DNA from: Jannaschia formosa | Lineage (GTDB): Bacteria > Pseudomonadota > Alphaproteobacteria > Rhodobacterales > Rhodobacteraceae | Length of the DNA: 64,000 bases | Assembly (NCBI RefSeq): GCF_003340555.1 | Contig: NZ_QPLJ01000001.1 | Location: forward strand, 480,877-544,876 | Direction: 5' to 3' | Part shown: positions 19,416 through 28,773 of the stretch, one piece after another | Layout of the letters: every line of letters starts with the position of its first letter | Numbering within the stretch: position 1 is the first letter of the stretch | The notes under the pieces: generated by a model | The model's input: only the letters and a program-made list of their open reading frames with translations | What the model was told of the DNA's origin: nothing | The model's database searches: none | Translations under genes and position numbers: made by a program

Positions 19416-19928
19416 TCAGTCCGGGCAGCCGCCCGCGCGGTGGAACACGATCTCGTCCGCCATCCCGCGGCGGACCGAGGCGCAGTCGGGACGGCCCGGC
19501 AGCGCATGGGACGTGAAGCCGGTGAGGCCCTCGTCCGGAACCGGCCCCGGTGCCCGGGCCGTCGGCCGCGGCGAGACGGAAACGCCCGTCACGGGCGCCG
19601 CGGCGTCCACGGGGGCCGGGGCCTCCGCGCGCCGCTCCCGGAAGGAGGCGACCAGGGGCTCGATCCGTGACAGGGCGATCTCTCCGCCCGGACCCTTCCA
19701 GACAGAGAGCACCGCCGCCGCGGCGATGGCCGGGATCACGAAGACCGTCATGACAGCGCGCAGGATTCCGCGGCCCCGGCCCGCGCGCCGCGGCAGCGCA
19801 GGCATCGCGGTCGCGGAGACATCCGCGGGCAGCTCCGGCTTCGCCGAGGCCGCCACCCACTCGCCGCTGTCGTCGAGGACCCATCCCGCCCCGCCGCTGC
19901 GCCGCCTGTCCTGATCCCAAGCATTCAT
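19416..19928 (-). CDS. Single-span membrane protein of unknown function
   Basis: A 170-residue protein with a hydrophilic N-terminal segment containing GGAGWVLDDSGEWV, one membrane span (about 57-77), a Pro/Ala-rich linker and a C-terminal part with two cysteines (RPDCASVRRG and AGGCPD). No family was recognised. It lies between the ASCH and carboxylase alpha genes, on the same strand as the liu genes, with a gap of 76 bp to the latter. Function unknown. Confidence 0.6.
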   Translation of the reverse strand: MNAWDQDRRRSGGAGWVLDDSGEWVAASAKPELPADVSATAMPALPRRAGRGRGILRAVMTVFVIPAIAAAAVLSVWKGPGGEIALSRIEPLVASFRERRAEAPAPVDAAAPVTGVSVSPRPTARAPGPVPDEGLTGFTSHALPGRPDCASVRRGMADEIVFHRAGGCPD

Positions 19929-20180
19929 GGCACTCGCCTATCGGGGCTTCACGGCCCTTTTTCGGCGAAACGGGCCGGATTTGCGGCGCCTGCGCGACGA
20001 TCCCGCAGCAGATCGGCAGATGCCGGGGCTGGGGAAGCCGATTTCCGTGCCCCGCATCACCGGCTCGCAGCCGGGCGCCGTCGTCCGGCGCGCCGGGAGC
20101 CGCGGGGTCGGCCGCCGGTCGGCAGGTCCGGCGGACCTGGCGCCAGTCCGGCTCGGCAACGCGGTGGAACGGGGGCATCG

Positions 20181-20582
20181 TCACAGCACCTCCACCAGAC
20201 GAAAGCGCTCGCAGAGCAGCGGCAGATCGGGGGACCAGCCGCCGTTTCGCTCGAAGAAGCGGACATGGCCGTCCCACCAGGCCTGGAAGTCGCCCTCCCC
20301 TTCCGCCAGGGCGAAGGCCTCCGGCACCTCGTCGAAGGGCCGCTCGACCACGTCGACGGTCTCGATCACGGCGGCAGGGGTCCAGTCCCAGAGGCAAGCG
20401 ATGTCGCGCCGCCCGACCTCCGGCCGGTCCTCGGGAGTGAAATCGCGCAGGGCGCCGCAGGTCGCGGTCTTGCGGCCGTCGATGACGAGTTGCGTAAGCT
20501 CGGCGCAGAGCTCCGGCCCGTCGCCGAAGCGGAAGGCCTGCGCGCCGGGGTAGCGGGCCTTGATGGCCTCCAGGTCGGTCAT
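20181..20582 (-). CDS. ASCH-domain protein
   Basis: A 133-residue protein. The pattern of FRFGDGPELCAELTQLVIDGRKTATCGAL at the start and WDWTPAAVIETVDVVERPFDEVPEAFA in the middle fits the ASCH domain (PUA-like beta-barrel, RNA- or nucleoside-binding). The C-terminus has the usual W-rich FERNGGWSPDLPLLCERF. Some ASCH proteins are N4-acetylcytidine amidohydrolases; that activity cannot be assigned here. It sits inside the leucine cluster but with non-coding gaps of roughly 250-290 bp on both sides. Confidence 0.8.
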   Translation of the reverse strand: MTDLEAIKARYPGAQAFRFGDGPELCAELTQLVIDGRKTATCGALRDFTPEDRPEVGRRDIACLWDWTPAAVIETVDVVERPFDEVPEAFALAEGEGDFQAWWDGHVRFFERNGGWSPDLPLLCERFRLVEVL

Positions 20583-20679
20583 GCGACCACCTTCCAAGGC
20601 GAAGTGCGGCTGCTCGTCATCGCGGGCGCAACCTGCTGAAATCCTGTCCTCTCGGCCCGAGCGGCGTCTGGGGTGGACT

Positions 20680-20866
20680 GCCGATCGCGCTCCGTGCGAC
20701 CGCACGCCTTGCGGCGCGCGGTTCCTCGCTTCGCAGGCCCCACCGGGGCCTGCGATCCGGCGAAGCCGGACCGCCAATCGCGCTCCGCGCGACCGCACGC
20801 CTTGCGGCGCACGGTTCCTCGCTTCGCAGGCCCCACCGGGGCCTGCGATCCGGCGAAGCCGGACCG
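20680..20866. repeat. Two tandem copies of a 93-bp hairpin unit
   Basis: Two head-to-tail copies (20680-20772 and 20773-20865) differing at only a few positions. Each unit has two hairpins: a 10-bp GC stem around GGCCCC/GGGGCC with a three-base loop, and a smaller TCCGGC-GAA-GCCGGA stem. The array begins five bases after the carboxylase beta-subunit stop, so on the minus strand it could act as a terminator or mRNA-stabilising element. It resembles REP/BIME-type repeats. No other copy was noticed in the window. Confidence 0.8.
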
Positions 20867-20870
20867 CTCG

Positions 20871-22478
20871 TCACATCCGGAACACGCCAAACCGGGTCTC
20901 CTCCACCGGCGCGTTCAGCGCTGCCCGAAGCGACAGCCCCAGCACCTCGCGCGACTTCCTCGGGTCCACGATCCCGTCGTCCCAGAGCCGGGCCGAGGCA
21001 TAGAGCGGGTGCGACTGCCGCGCGAACATCTCCTCGGTCGGGCGCTTGAACTCCGCCTCCTCCTCGGCGGACCAGTCCTGACCGGCCCGCTCCATCGCGT
21101 CGCGCTTGACGGTGGCGAGGACACCCGCCGCCTGCGGGCCGCCCATCACGCTGATGCGCGAGTTGGGCCAGGTCCAGAGGAAGCGCGGCTGGTAGGCGCG
21201 CCCGGCCATCCCGTAGTTTCCGGCGCCGAACGACCCGCCGACCAGCATGGTGATCTTCGGTACCGAGGTCGTGGCGACAGCGGTCACCATCTTCGCACCG
21301 TGCCGCGCGATCCCCTCGTTCTCGTATTTCCGCCCGACCATGAAGCCGGTGATGTTCTGGAGGAACACCAGGGGTGTGCGCCGCTGCGAGCAGAGCTCCA
21401 CGAAATGCGCGCCCTTCTGCGCGGCCTCCGAGAACAGCACGCCGTTGTTGGCGACGATGCCGACCGGCTGGCCGTAGACCTCGGCGAAGCCGGTCACGAG
21501 CGTCTCGCCGAAGCGCGCCTTGAACTCGTCGAAGCGGGAGCCGTCGACCAGCCGGGCGATCACTTCGCGGATGTCGTAGGGCGTGCGCAGGTCGGCGGGG
21601 ACGACGTCGAGCAGCTCCTCGGGGTCGTAGGCCGGGTCTTCCCCGCGGGGAAATCCATTCATTGACAGATGGTTAACAGATCCGAGGGAGCGTACGGCGT
21701 CCCGCGCCAGCGCCAGCGCATGGGCGTCGTCCTCGGCGAGGTAGTCGGCCACGCCCGACAGCCGCGTGTGCACGTCGCCGCCGCCCAGATCCTCGGCGGT
21801 CACGACCTCTCCGGTCGCGGCCTTCACCAGCGGCGGTCCGGCGAGGAAGATCGTCCCCTGCTCGCGCACGATGATCGAGACGTCGGACATGGCGGGCACA
21901 TAGGCGCCCCCCGCCGTGCAGGAGCCCATGACGACGGCGATCTGCGCGATCCCCTTCGCCGACATGCGGGCCTGGTTGTAGAAGATGCGCCCGAAATGGT
22001 CGCGGTCGGGGAAGACCTCGTCCTGGTTGGGCAGGTTCGCGCCGCCGCTGTCGACGAGGTAGATGCAGGGCAGCCGGCATTCCTCGGCGATCTCCTGCGC
22101 GCGCAGATGTTTCTTGACGGTGATCGGGTAGTAGGTCCCGCCCTTCACGGTCGCGTCGTTGCAGACGACCATGACGTCGCGGCCATGCACCCGGCCCACG
22201 CCCGCGATGGCCCCGCCGCCGGGCGCCGCGCCGTCATACAGGCCGTGACCGGCGAAGACCCCGACCTCGAGGAACGGAGACCCCGGATCGAGCAGCCCCG
22301 CCACCCGGTCGCGCGGCAGCATCTTGCCGCGGGAGAGGTGCCGCTCGCGCGCCTTCTCGCCTCCGCCGCCCTGGGCGATGGCGGCCGCCTCGCGGATCTC
22401 CTCCAGGGCGGCGAGATGCGCGGTGCGGTTGGCCTTCGCCTGGTCGGACCCGGCGATGAGGGTGGAGGTGAGCTTCAT
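20871..22478 (-). CDS. liuB: Methylcrotonyl-CoA carboxylase beta (carboxyltransferase) subunit
   Basis: A 535-residue acyl-CoA carboxyltransferase. It has the two crotonase-like halves, with [22 protein letters not shown] near the N-terminus, SGGANLPNQ, and the glycine-rich segment [23 protein letters not shown] seen in parts of the second half. With the biotin subunit it forms 3-methylglutaconyl-CoA. The length fits the MCC beta family. It is followed by the tandem hairpin repeat. Also called mccB. Confidence 0.93.
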   Translation of the reverse strand: MKLTSTLIAGSDQAKANRTAHLAALEEIREAAAIAQGGGGEKARERHLSRGKMLPRDRVAGLLDPGSPFLEVGVFAGHGLYDGAAPGGGAIAGVGRVHGRDVMVVCNDATVKGGTYYPITVKKHLRAQEIAEECRLPCIYLVDSGGANLPNQDEVFPDRDHFGRIFYNQARMSAKGIAQIAVVMGSCTAGGAYVPAMSDVSIIVREQGTIFLAGPPLVKAATGEVVTAEDLGGGDVHTRLSGVADYLAEDDAHALALARDAVRSLGSVNHLSMNGFPRGEDPAYDPEELLDVVPADLRTPYDIREVIARLVDGSRFDEFKARFGETLVTGFAEVYGQPVGIVANNGVLFSEAAQKGAHFVELCSQRRTPLVFLQNITGFMVGRKYENEGIARHGAKMVTAVATTSVPKITMLVGGSFGAGNYGMAGRAYQPRFLWTWPNSRISVMGGPQAAGVLATVKRDAMERAGQDWSAEEEAEFKRPTEEMFARQSHPLYASARLWDDGIVDPRKSREVLGLSLRAALNAPVEETRFGVFRM

Positions 22479-22572
22479 GCGACGACTCCTTCCTCGCCGG
22501 TGCGGGCGCGGCAGGGCCGTCGCGCCGGAGGTGTCGTCGCGGCGCCGTATACCGGGAGCGACGGATCGCCCC

Positions 22573-23004
22573 CTAGCTGCCCAGTTCCTTCTTCACCTGC
22601 TCCAGCTCCTTGTCGAGGAAGTAGGAGATCAGCGAGCGGATCACGACCAGCAGGCCGAGGAAGAACAGGTCGATCATCTTGAGGCTGAGCGCGGTGTGGA
22701 TGATGTCCGAGACGATCAGGAACTCCAGCCCCGCGAGGATGTAGCGGCCCAGCTCCACCCGCTCGCGGTTGATGCCCTTGACCCGGCGCACGCCCTCCCG
22801 CTGGATCTCGGCGCGCAGGAAGCCCACCACGAAGCGGGTCGCCCCGATCAGCAGGATCGCGATGGCGAGCAGGTCGATCACCACCACCGCCCAGTCGAGC
22901 AGGTGCACCAGCCAGTCCAACTGCCCGTGCAGAACGCCCGCCTCGCGGTCGTAGCCGAGCCAGCCGAGCAGCTGCTCCGCGTCGTCCTGCTCCGTGCCTT
23001 CCAT
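22573..23004 (-). CDS. DUF1622 membrane protein
   Basis: A 143-residue membrane protein with three spans (about 33-55, 88-106 and 112-128), an Arg-rich loop ([25 protein letters not shown]) and an acidic N-terminus. The loop and the following [19 protein letters not shown] are characteristic of DUF1622 proteins. It lies between isovaleryl-CoA dehydrogenase and the carboxylase beta gene with gaps of about 90 bp. Function unknown. Confidence 0.85.
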   Translation of the reverse strand: MEGTEQDDAEQLLGWLGYDREAGVLHGQLDWLVHLLDWAVVVIDLLAIAILLIGATRFVVGFLRAEIQREGVRRVKGINRERVELGRYILAGLEFLIVSDIIHTALSLKMIDLFFLGLLVVIRSLISYFLDKELEQVKKELGS

Positions 23005-23094
23005 CGTCCGCTCCCTCTCTGGCCGAGGGGCAAACGCCCGAGCCGCCGGAGGGTTTCAGCTGCGCAGCCGGGCGGGGGACGGACCGGGGCGGGA

Positions 23095-24258
23095 TCACCC
23101 CATCGCTCCCATCAATTCCCGCCCGACCAGCATCCGGCGGATCTCAGAGGTGCCCGCCCCGATCTCCATCAGCTTGGCGTCGCGGAAGATGCGGCTGACG
23201 GGGCTGTCGTTCATGAAGCCCGCCCCGCCCATCGCCTGAACGGCCTGGTGCGCCTGCTTCATCGCCTCCTCCGAGGCATAGAGCACGCAGGCCGCCGCGT
23301 CCTGGCGCGTTACCTCACCCCGGTCACAGGCCTTGGCGACCGCATAGACATAGGCGCGGGCGGAGTTCATCGCGGTGTACATGTCCGCGATCTTGCCCTG
23401 CATCAGCTGGAAGCTTCCGATCGGCTTTCCGAACTGCTTGCGGTCGCGCAGGTAGGGCATGATCTCGTCCAGACAGGCGGCCATGATGCCGGTGCCGATG
23501 CCCGACAGGACGACCCGCTCGTAGTCGAGCCCGGACATCAGAACCTTCACCCCGCCGCCCTCCTCGCCGAGGACGTTCTCGTAGGGGACCTCGACATCCT
23601 CGAAGACCAGCTCAGCGGTGTTGGAGCCGCGCATCCCCATCTTGTCGAAATGGGGCGAGGTCGAGAACCCGGTCATCGCCTTCTCGATCAGGAAGGCGGT
23701 GATGCCCTTCGACCCGGCCTCGGGGTCCGTCTTCGCGTAGACGACCAGCGTGTCGGCGTCGGGGCCGTTGGTGATCCAGTACTTCGTGCCGTTGAGGACG
23801 TAGCGGTCGTTGCGCTTCTCGGCGCGCAGCTTCATCGACACCACGTCGGAGCCCGCGCCCGCCTCGGACATGGCCAGCGCGCCGACATTTTCGCCCGAGA
23901 TCAGGCCGGGCAGGTACTTCGCCTTCTGCTCCGGGGTGCCGTTCAGCGCGATCTGGTTGACGCAGAGGTTGGAATGGGCGCCGTAGGAAAGGCTGACCGA
24001 AGCCGAGGCGCGCGCGATCTCCTCCACCGCGATGGTATGGGCGAGATAGCCCATCCCGGCGCCGCCATCCGCCTCGGGCACCGTGATGCCAAGCAGGCCC
24101 AACTCGCCCATCTCGCGCCAGAGCTCGGAGGGGAAGGTGTTGGTGCGGTCGATCTCGGCCGCCATCGGCTTCACGCGCTCCTGCGCCCAGCGATGGACCA
24201 TCTCGCGCAGCGCGGCGACGTCCTCGCCCTCGTCGAAACGCATGGTGGCGGTGAACAT
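23095..24258 (-). CDS. liuA: Isovaleryl-CoA dehydrogenase
   Basis: A 387-residue acyl-CoA dehydrogenase, a flavoprotein converting isovaleryl-CoA to 3-methylcrotonyl-CoA and passing electrons to ETF. It has [13 protein letters not shown] (129-139), [11 protein letters not shown] (159-169) and [17 protein letters not shown] at the C-terminus. The catalytic base is predicted to be E247 in GLDYERVVL, the position used by isovaleryl-CoA dehydrogenases rather than the later site of other acyl-CoA dehydrogenases. First gene of the leucine cluster, with an operator-like palindrome 33 bp upstream. Also called ivd. Confidence 0.95.
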   Translation of the reverse strand: MFTATMRFDEGEDVAALREMVHRWAQERVKPMAAEIDRTNTFPSELWREMGELGLLGITVPEADGGAGMGYLAHTIAVEEIARASASVSLSYGAHSNLCVNQIALNGTPEQKAKYLPGLISGENVGALAMSEAGAGSDVVSMKLRAEKRNDRYVLNGTKYWITNGPDADTLVVYAKTDPEAGSKGITAFLIEKAMTGFSTSPHFDKMGMRGSNTAELVFEDVEVPYENVLGEEGGGVKVLMSGLDYERVVLSGIGTGIMAACLDEIMPYLRDRKQFGKPIGSFQLMQGKIADMYTAMNSARAYVYAVAKACDRGEVTRQDAAACVLYASEEAMKQAHQAVQAMGGAGFMNDSPVSRIFRDAKLMEIGAGTSEIRRMLVGRELMGAMG

Positions 24259-24290
24259 GGCGGCCTCCCGGTCTGTCGCCCCTCGCGGGG

Positions 24291-24310
24291 AATTAAACGT
24301 TCGTTCAATT
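24291..24310. promoter_or_regulatory. Operator-like inverted repeat upstream of isovaleryl-CoA dehydrogenase
   Basis: An imperfect palindrome, AATTAAACG-tt-CGTTCAATT, with one mismatch between nine-base arms. It is an AT-rich patch in GC-rich surroundings, 33 bp upstream of the dehydrogenase start and in the divergent gap with the beta-helix gene. Its size and symmetry fit a TetR-type regulator of leucine catabolism. No regulator gene is adjacent, so the binding protein is inferred. Confidence 0.6.
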
Positions 24311-24411
24311 AATAGCGGTCGGCGGCGCCGTCGTCCAGTGCTCGCCGCCTTTTCGTTCCTCCGCGCGCGCTAGGTGAGGGGGCAGACCTGACGCGAGCGG
24401 AGCTTTCGCCC

Positions 24412-26181
24412 ATGACCCAGTCTCTCGATCAGTTCGGTGCCAGCGGGAACGGACGGACCGACGATACCGCGGCATTCCAGCGCGCGGTGGACTGGTCCGC
24501 GCAGCAAGGCGGCGCGACGGTCCGGGCGGTCCCGGGCGCCGTGTACCGCCTGACCGATCGCGTGCGCTCGATCGGTGCCCTCGGCCTCGAACTCGGCGAT
24601 GCGGAAATCTTCCTCGATGCAGAGCCTGCAGGGCTCCACGCCTCTGCGAGGCTGGAAGGGCCTTTCGATCTGACCGAAGCCTACGAGGGCGGCCTGCACT
24701 TGCCCGTCGCCCTGCCACCCGAAGCGCCCCTGCCCGCGCCGGGCAGCTGGATAAAGGTGATCTCGGATGCGCTGGAGCCCTACCAGAGGGACAGGGGCGC
24801 CGACGATCGTGTCTATCCGATCGCGGAATGGGCCGAGATCGGCGAGGGTTCGACGCGGTCCCGACTTGCGCTGGCGAGGCCGCTCCGGCAGCGGCGCGGG
24901 ATCGATCCGCGCTCCGCGCCCGGCGACGAGCCGGCGGTCTGGCCCTGGGCTGCGCGCTTCTCGCCCCGGATGGTCTGGGCGCATGCCGATCCCGTCACGA
25001 TCACCGGCGGGATCTGGGCGCATCCCCCAGAGCGGGACGGATGGCACGAACCGACGATCGTCATCGCCGGCCATATCGGCCCCAGGCTGGAACGGGTCCA
25101 CGTCGCCCGCGGCTACGACACCGCGATCCGACTGACGGGCACCCAGGGCGCGCAGGTTCTCGACTGCCGGACCGAGAACCTCGCCAACGATCCGTCGCAG
25201 GGCCGGTTCGGCTATGGCGTGGCGGAAGGCGGTGCGCGGAGCACCCTGGTCCACGGGCTACGGGGGCGCGACACCCGCCATCTCTTCACCACCAGCATCG
25301 GCCCGGCCCGGCGCGGCGAGCGTCGTCCCGCCTTCCTGATCGGCCTCGGCACGAGCGAGGGCGCGCTGGTCCGCGACGGCAGCGCAGGGCCGCATGAGCT
25401 CGCCCCGTGGGACACCCATCACGACGCTCGCTATGTCACGTTCGAGCGTATCGCCGCTTCCGGCGGAAAAAGTCCGGCGGTCGCGATCCGAGGGCGCCAA
25501 ATTGCCGTCAGGGGCCTCACGCTGGACGGAACGGGACGCGGCCTTTCGGTCTTCGCGGACTACAGCAGTGGACAGGTCGAGGATGATCTTTGGCTGAACG
25601 GGACCACGCGGGCGGACTATCCGATGGCCCAGATCTCCGACTACTCCGGCAGCTGCCGGACGGCGCCCGTCGCAGTGCGTGCCGCGGCGCTGTCGCTCGC
25701 CGGGACAGGGCGGATCGCCGCCCAGGGCCATTGCGGCCTTCGGATCAACAGCGGCGCGGTGACCGTGACGGGCGCCCATCACCTGATCCTCGGCCCCGGG
25801 GCGACCGCGGAGGAAGAGGACGCACTGATTCTCCTCTCCCCCGGTCACGAGAAGACGCGCCGGGTGTTCGGCGGCGCGACGCTCGACGTGGCAGGACTGC
25901 TGGAGGTGGACGGGACCGGCGTGCGGCGGCCCGGCCTCCATGGGCTGCGCCTCGGCCCGGAGACGCGGATGCGCGTTTCGGGCCTGCTGGTGCTGCGCCT
26001 TCCGGCTGCTGCCGGGGTACTGCGCACCGGCGAGGGCGCACTGACCTTCATCGGGGACGGTGCGATGGCAGTGACGCGGCCGGAGCGGGACGGTGCCACG
26101 CTCCACGACGCGGGCGGCACGACAGAGATCACCGAGCGCGCGCTGGGCAGAAGGATCGCTGCCCTCGCCCCCCGCCCCTGA
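24412..26181 (+). CDS. Right-handed beta-helix (pectate lyase-like) protein
   Basis: A 589-residue protein opening with MTQSLDQFGASGNGRTDDTAAFQRAVDWS, the signature of the pectate-lyase superfamily domain found in glycosidases and phage tail proteins (the 'D-G-x-x-D-D-T-x-A-F' start). The rest is repeats of short beta strands, as expected of a right-handed helix, ending TEITERALGRRIAAL. No signal peptide is visible, so it may be cytoplasmic or exported by a non-Sec route. Substrate unknown; a surface-polysaccharide role is inference. It is read divergently from the leucine cluster. Confidence 0.75.
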   Translation: MTQSLDQFGASGNGRTDDTAAFQRAVDWSAQQGGATVRAVPGAVYRLTDRVRSIGALGLELGDAEIFLDAEPAGLHASARLEGPFDLTEAYEGGLHLPVALPPEAPLPAPGSWIKVISDALEPYQRDRGADDRVYPIAEWAEIGEGSTRSRLALARPLRQRRGIDPRSAPGDEPAVWPWAARFSPRMVWAHADPVTITGGIWAHPPERDGWHEPTIVIAGHIGPRLERVHVARGYDTAIRLTGTQGAQVLDCRTENLANDPSQGRFGYGVAEGGARSTLVHGLRGRDTRHLFTTSIGPARRGERRPAFLIGLGTSEGALVRDGSAGPHELAPWDTHHDARYVTFERIAASGGKSPAVAIRGRQIAVRGLTLDGTGRGLSVFADYSSGQVEDDLWLNGTTRADYPMAQISDYSGSCRTAPVAVRAAALSLAGTGRIAAQGHCGLRINSGAVTVTGAHHLILGPGATAEEEDALILLSPGHEKTRRVFGGATLDVAGLLEVDGTGVRRPGLHGLRLGPETRMRVSGLLVLRLPAAAGVLRTGEGALTFIGDGAMAVTRPERDGATLHDAGGTTEITERALGRRIAALAPRP

Positions 26182-26258
26182 AAGCGCGGAATCCCGTACT
26201 TGACCCTTGCGCACACCCGGCCCACCGTTTGCGCATTGAAACCCGAGGAGTTCAGGCC

Positions 26259-26777
26259 ATGCGCTATTACGTCGCCTTCTATCGCGGCAAGGGCACGATG
26301 GCCGACCGCATCGTGCGCTGGGCCACCCGCTCTCCGTTCAGCCATTGCGAATTGATCCTGACCGACCGGACGCCCCGGCGGGGCGACACGGTGCGCTGCA
26401 TCTCGGCGTCGGGGCGGGACGGAGGCGTGCGGATCAAGGACATCCGGCTCACGCCCGGGAAGTGGGACATCTACGCCGTGCCCTGGGCGCCCGCGGACGC
26501 CTGGGCGCGGGCCGAGGCCAAGCTGGGCCAGCCCTACGAGCTCTGGACGATGGTGCTGTCGCAGCTGTTCAACTTCCGCAAGAACGCGCGTGACAAGTGG
26601 TTCTGCTCGGAACTGGTGGCCCATGCGCTGGGGCTCAACATGCCGCATGCCAAGTCGCCGGGCGACCTGCTGCGCGACATCGACGACCATTCCGACACAT
26701 GGCAGCTTGCGCAGGAGGCTTTCGCAAAGCCGCGCGCCGAGGACGGGCCCGACGAGGAAATCGGCGCGGCGACCTGA
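26259..26777 (+). CDS. YiiX/YebB-like permuted NlpC/P60 hydrolase
   Basis: A 172-residue protein with the circularly permuted NlpC/P60 layout: histidine first (H29 in SPFSHCEL), then the catalytic cysteine (C116 in KWFCSELVAHAL). Such enzymes act as cysteine peptidases or amidases, often on cell-wall peptides or lipids; substrate here is unknown. The ATG at 26259 is preceded by a GAGGAG ribosome site about ten bases upstream, and the longer frame running through the beta-helix gene was rejected. Same strand as the beta-helix gene, 77 bp downstream. Confidence 0.8.
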   Translation: MRYYVAFYRGKGTMADRIVRWATRSPFSHCELILTDRTPRRGDTVRCISASGRDGGVRIKDIRLTPGKWDIYAVPWAPADAWARAEAKLGQPYELWTMVLSQLFNFRKNARDKWFCSELVAHALGLNMPHAKSPGDLLRDIDDHSDTWQLAQEAFAKPRAEDGPDEEIGAAT

Positions 26778-26798
26778 AGGGCCGACGGGGCCCCGGGT

Positions 26799-27968
26799 TC
26801 AGACGAGGTGCCGGGCGGCCTCCTCCCCGGTGATCCGCGCGATCATGGCGCAGTCCGCGAGGTCGAAGGTAAGGGGCACGCGCAGGTCGATCAGCCGGGC
26901 GAGAACCGCGTCGGTGCGGGGTAGCGCCTGCGCCTCGACATATTCCCAGTGGCGATGGGCCGAGGTGAAGCCCGCCGCCTGTTTCGCCCCGAACCACTTC
27001 CATTCCACGCCCCGCGCGCCGCACGCCTCGACGAAGGCCGGCAGCCGGGCCGGGTCGTCCGCGAGAAGCTGGATCGAGGAGCCGACATAGGCCTCCGCCT
27101 GCGGGCGCGGGATGACCGAGAGGCCCGGCGCGTCGCGAAACCCCGCCTCAAGCGCGCGGTAGCGGTCGTTCCAGCGCTCCGCCTGCGTCGCCAGATCGCG
27201 CAACTGCGGCAGCAGGATCGCGGCGCGCAGCTCGTCCATGCGGCCCGAGACGTTGGGCATCATCCCCTTGTGGCGGGCGAACACCTCGTCCGGAGGGGCG
27301 GTGCCGTTGCGGGGGTAAAGCATGTAGCTGCCCGACAGCAGGATCATCTTCGCGGCGAGATCGGCGTCATCGGTGACGATCAGACCGCCCTCGCCGGAAT
27401 TGACATGCTTGTAGGTCTGGCAGGAAAAGCAGCCGATGGCGCCCCACCGCCCCGAGGGCCGCCCCTCCCAGGCGGCGCCCATCGTGTGGGCGCAATCCTC
27501 GATCACGGCGATGCCGTGCGCGTCGCAGATCGCCATCAGGGCTGGCATGTCCGCGATATGGCCGCGCATGTGGCTCAGCATCAGGACCTTCGCGCGGTCC
27601 GCCTTGGCGGCCAGGTCGTCGAGGTCGATCACCAGATCCTCGGTCACCTCCACCAGCACCGGGCGGGCGCCGACGGCGGCGATGGCGCCCGGCACTGGCG
27701 CCAGCGTCCAGCCGTTGGTCAGCACCGGATCGCCCGGCCCCACCCCCAGCGCCCGGAGCGCGCAGCCCATCGCGTAGCCGCCCGAGGCCACGGCCAGCGC
27801 ATGGGCCGCGCCGGTCTGGGCGGCGAAGACCTCTTCCAGCGCGGAGACGCGGCTCGGGCTCGCCCCGTAGCGGTGGAGCGCGCCGGAGCGCAGGACGTTG
27901 ACGGCCGCGGCGATGGCTTCCTCGGGAATCGGCTCCTGCCGGGTGAAGGGCTTGGCGAAGGTTTCCAT
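26799..27968 (-). CDS. DegT/DnrJ/EryC1/StrS-type aminotransferase
   Basis: A 389-residue PLP enzyme. The sugar-aminotransferase signature is visible: D158 in VIEDCAHTMG and the PLP lysine K187 in SCQTYKHVNSGEGG, followed by a region that closes over the active site. Family members transaminate keto-sugars in surface polysaccharide or antibiotic sugar synthesis. The gene is isolated on the minus strand between unrelated genes, so no substrate can be inferred. Length is normal. Confidence 0.85.
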   Translation of the reverse strand: METFAKPFTRQEPIPEEAIAAAVNVLRSGALHRYGASPSRVSALEEVFAAQTGAAHALAVASGGYAMGCALRALGVGPGDPVLTNGWTLAPVPGAIAAVGARPVLVEVTEDLVIDLDDLAAKADRAKVLMLSHMRGHIADMPALMAICDAHGIAVIEDCAHTMGAAWEGRPSGRWGAIGCFSCQTYKHVNSGEGGLIVTDDADLAAKMILLSGSYMLYPRNGTAPPDEVFARHKGMMPNVSGRMDELRAAILLPQLRDLATQAERWNDRYRALEAGFRDAPGLSVIPRPQAEAYVGSSIQLLADDPARLPAFVEACGARGVEWKWFGAKQAAGFTSAHRHWEYVEAQALPRTDAVLARLIDLRVPLTFDLADCAMIARITGEEAARHLV

Positions 27969-28016
27969 TGCGTCAGCCTGTCGGCGCGCACGCCCCGCGT
28001 CAACGGGTCTTGCCCG

Positions 28017-28688
28017 TCAAAGCCCGACCAGCGCCAGCGCGTTCTCGAGCTGTCCGAAATCGTGCAGCAGCGCCTCGGGCCGCAGCTCCGCCACAGCGGC
28101 GCCGCCCGGCGCGAAGGTCACGAGGATCGAGGGCACCCCCGCCGCGGCCGAGGTCTTGCGGTCCGTGTCGGTATCCCCGACCAGCACCGCGCGCGCGGGC
28201 ACCCCGCCCGCTCGCTCGATCGCGGCCAGCAGGGGCAGCGCGTCGGGCTTGCGCACCGGCATCGTGTCGGCCCCGACGATGGCGTCGAAGGCGTCCGAGG
28301 CCCCCAGCGCCGCCATCAGCGCGACGGCCAGCGCCTCGGGCTTGTTGGTGCAGATCGCCACCGCGTCGCCGCGGGCGCGCAACCGCTCCACCGCCTCGCG
28401 CGCGCCGGGATAGAACCGCGTCTCGACGCAGATCGCTTCGGCATAGGCGTCGAGAAGTGGCCGATAGGCGGCATCGACCACGGCCTCGTCCACCGGCCCC
28501 GACCGCGACAGCGCCAGCCGCAGCATCGCCTTGCCGCCGCGCAGCGCCGTCGCCTGGTCCTCGATGGCCTCCGGGTCCAGCCGCTCCGGCCGGTCCAGCC
28601 GCCGCAGGGCGGCATTGGCCGCGGCCAGCAGGTCGGCGGAGGTGTCGCAGAGGGTCCCGTCCAGATCGAAGACTACACAACGTTTCAT
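28017..28688 (-). CDS. HAD-superfamily hydrolase, phosphoglycolate phosphatase-like
   Basis: A 223-residue HAD protein with the catalytic DLDGT motif (nucleophile D8, acid D10), motif II CTNKPEALA with its threonine, the lysine in VRKPDALP, and the metal-binding GDTDTDRKTSAAAG. The layout matches Gph-type phosphatases, but specificity cannot be settled from sequence. Start at 28688; read divergently from glmU with an 85-bp gap that must hold both promoters. Confidence 0.85.
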   Translation of the reverse strand: MKRCVVFDLDGTLCDTSADLLAAANAALRRLDRPERLDPEAIEDQATALRGGKAMLRLALSRSGPVDEAVVDAAYRPLLDAYAEAICVETRFYPGAREAVERLRARGDAVAICTNKPEALAVALMAALGASDAFDAIVGADTMPVRKPDALPLLAAIERAGGVPARAVLVGDTDTDRKTSAAAGVPSILVTFAPGGAAVAELRPEALLHDFGQLENALALVGL

Positions 28689-28773
28689 CGTTCGGTGCCC
28701 TTTCGCCGATGCCGCGGCTTGCGGCAGGTCATGGGCGAGGTAGAACGGCGGCGACCGAAGTGAAAGGCGCCGC

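Noticed and set aside
20680-20866. CRISPR array
   Set aside because: Only two adjoining copies without spacers, and each unit is a hairpin element, not a repeat-spacer pattern.
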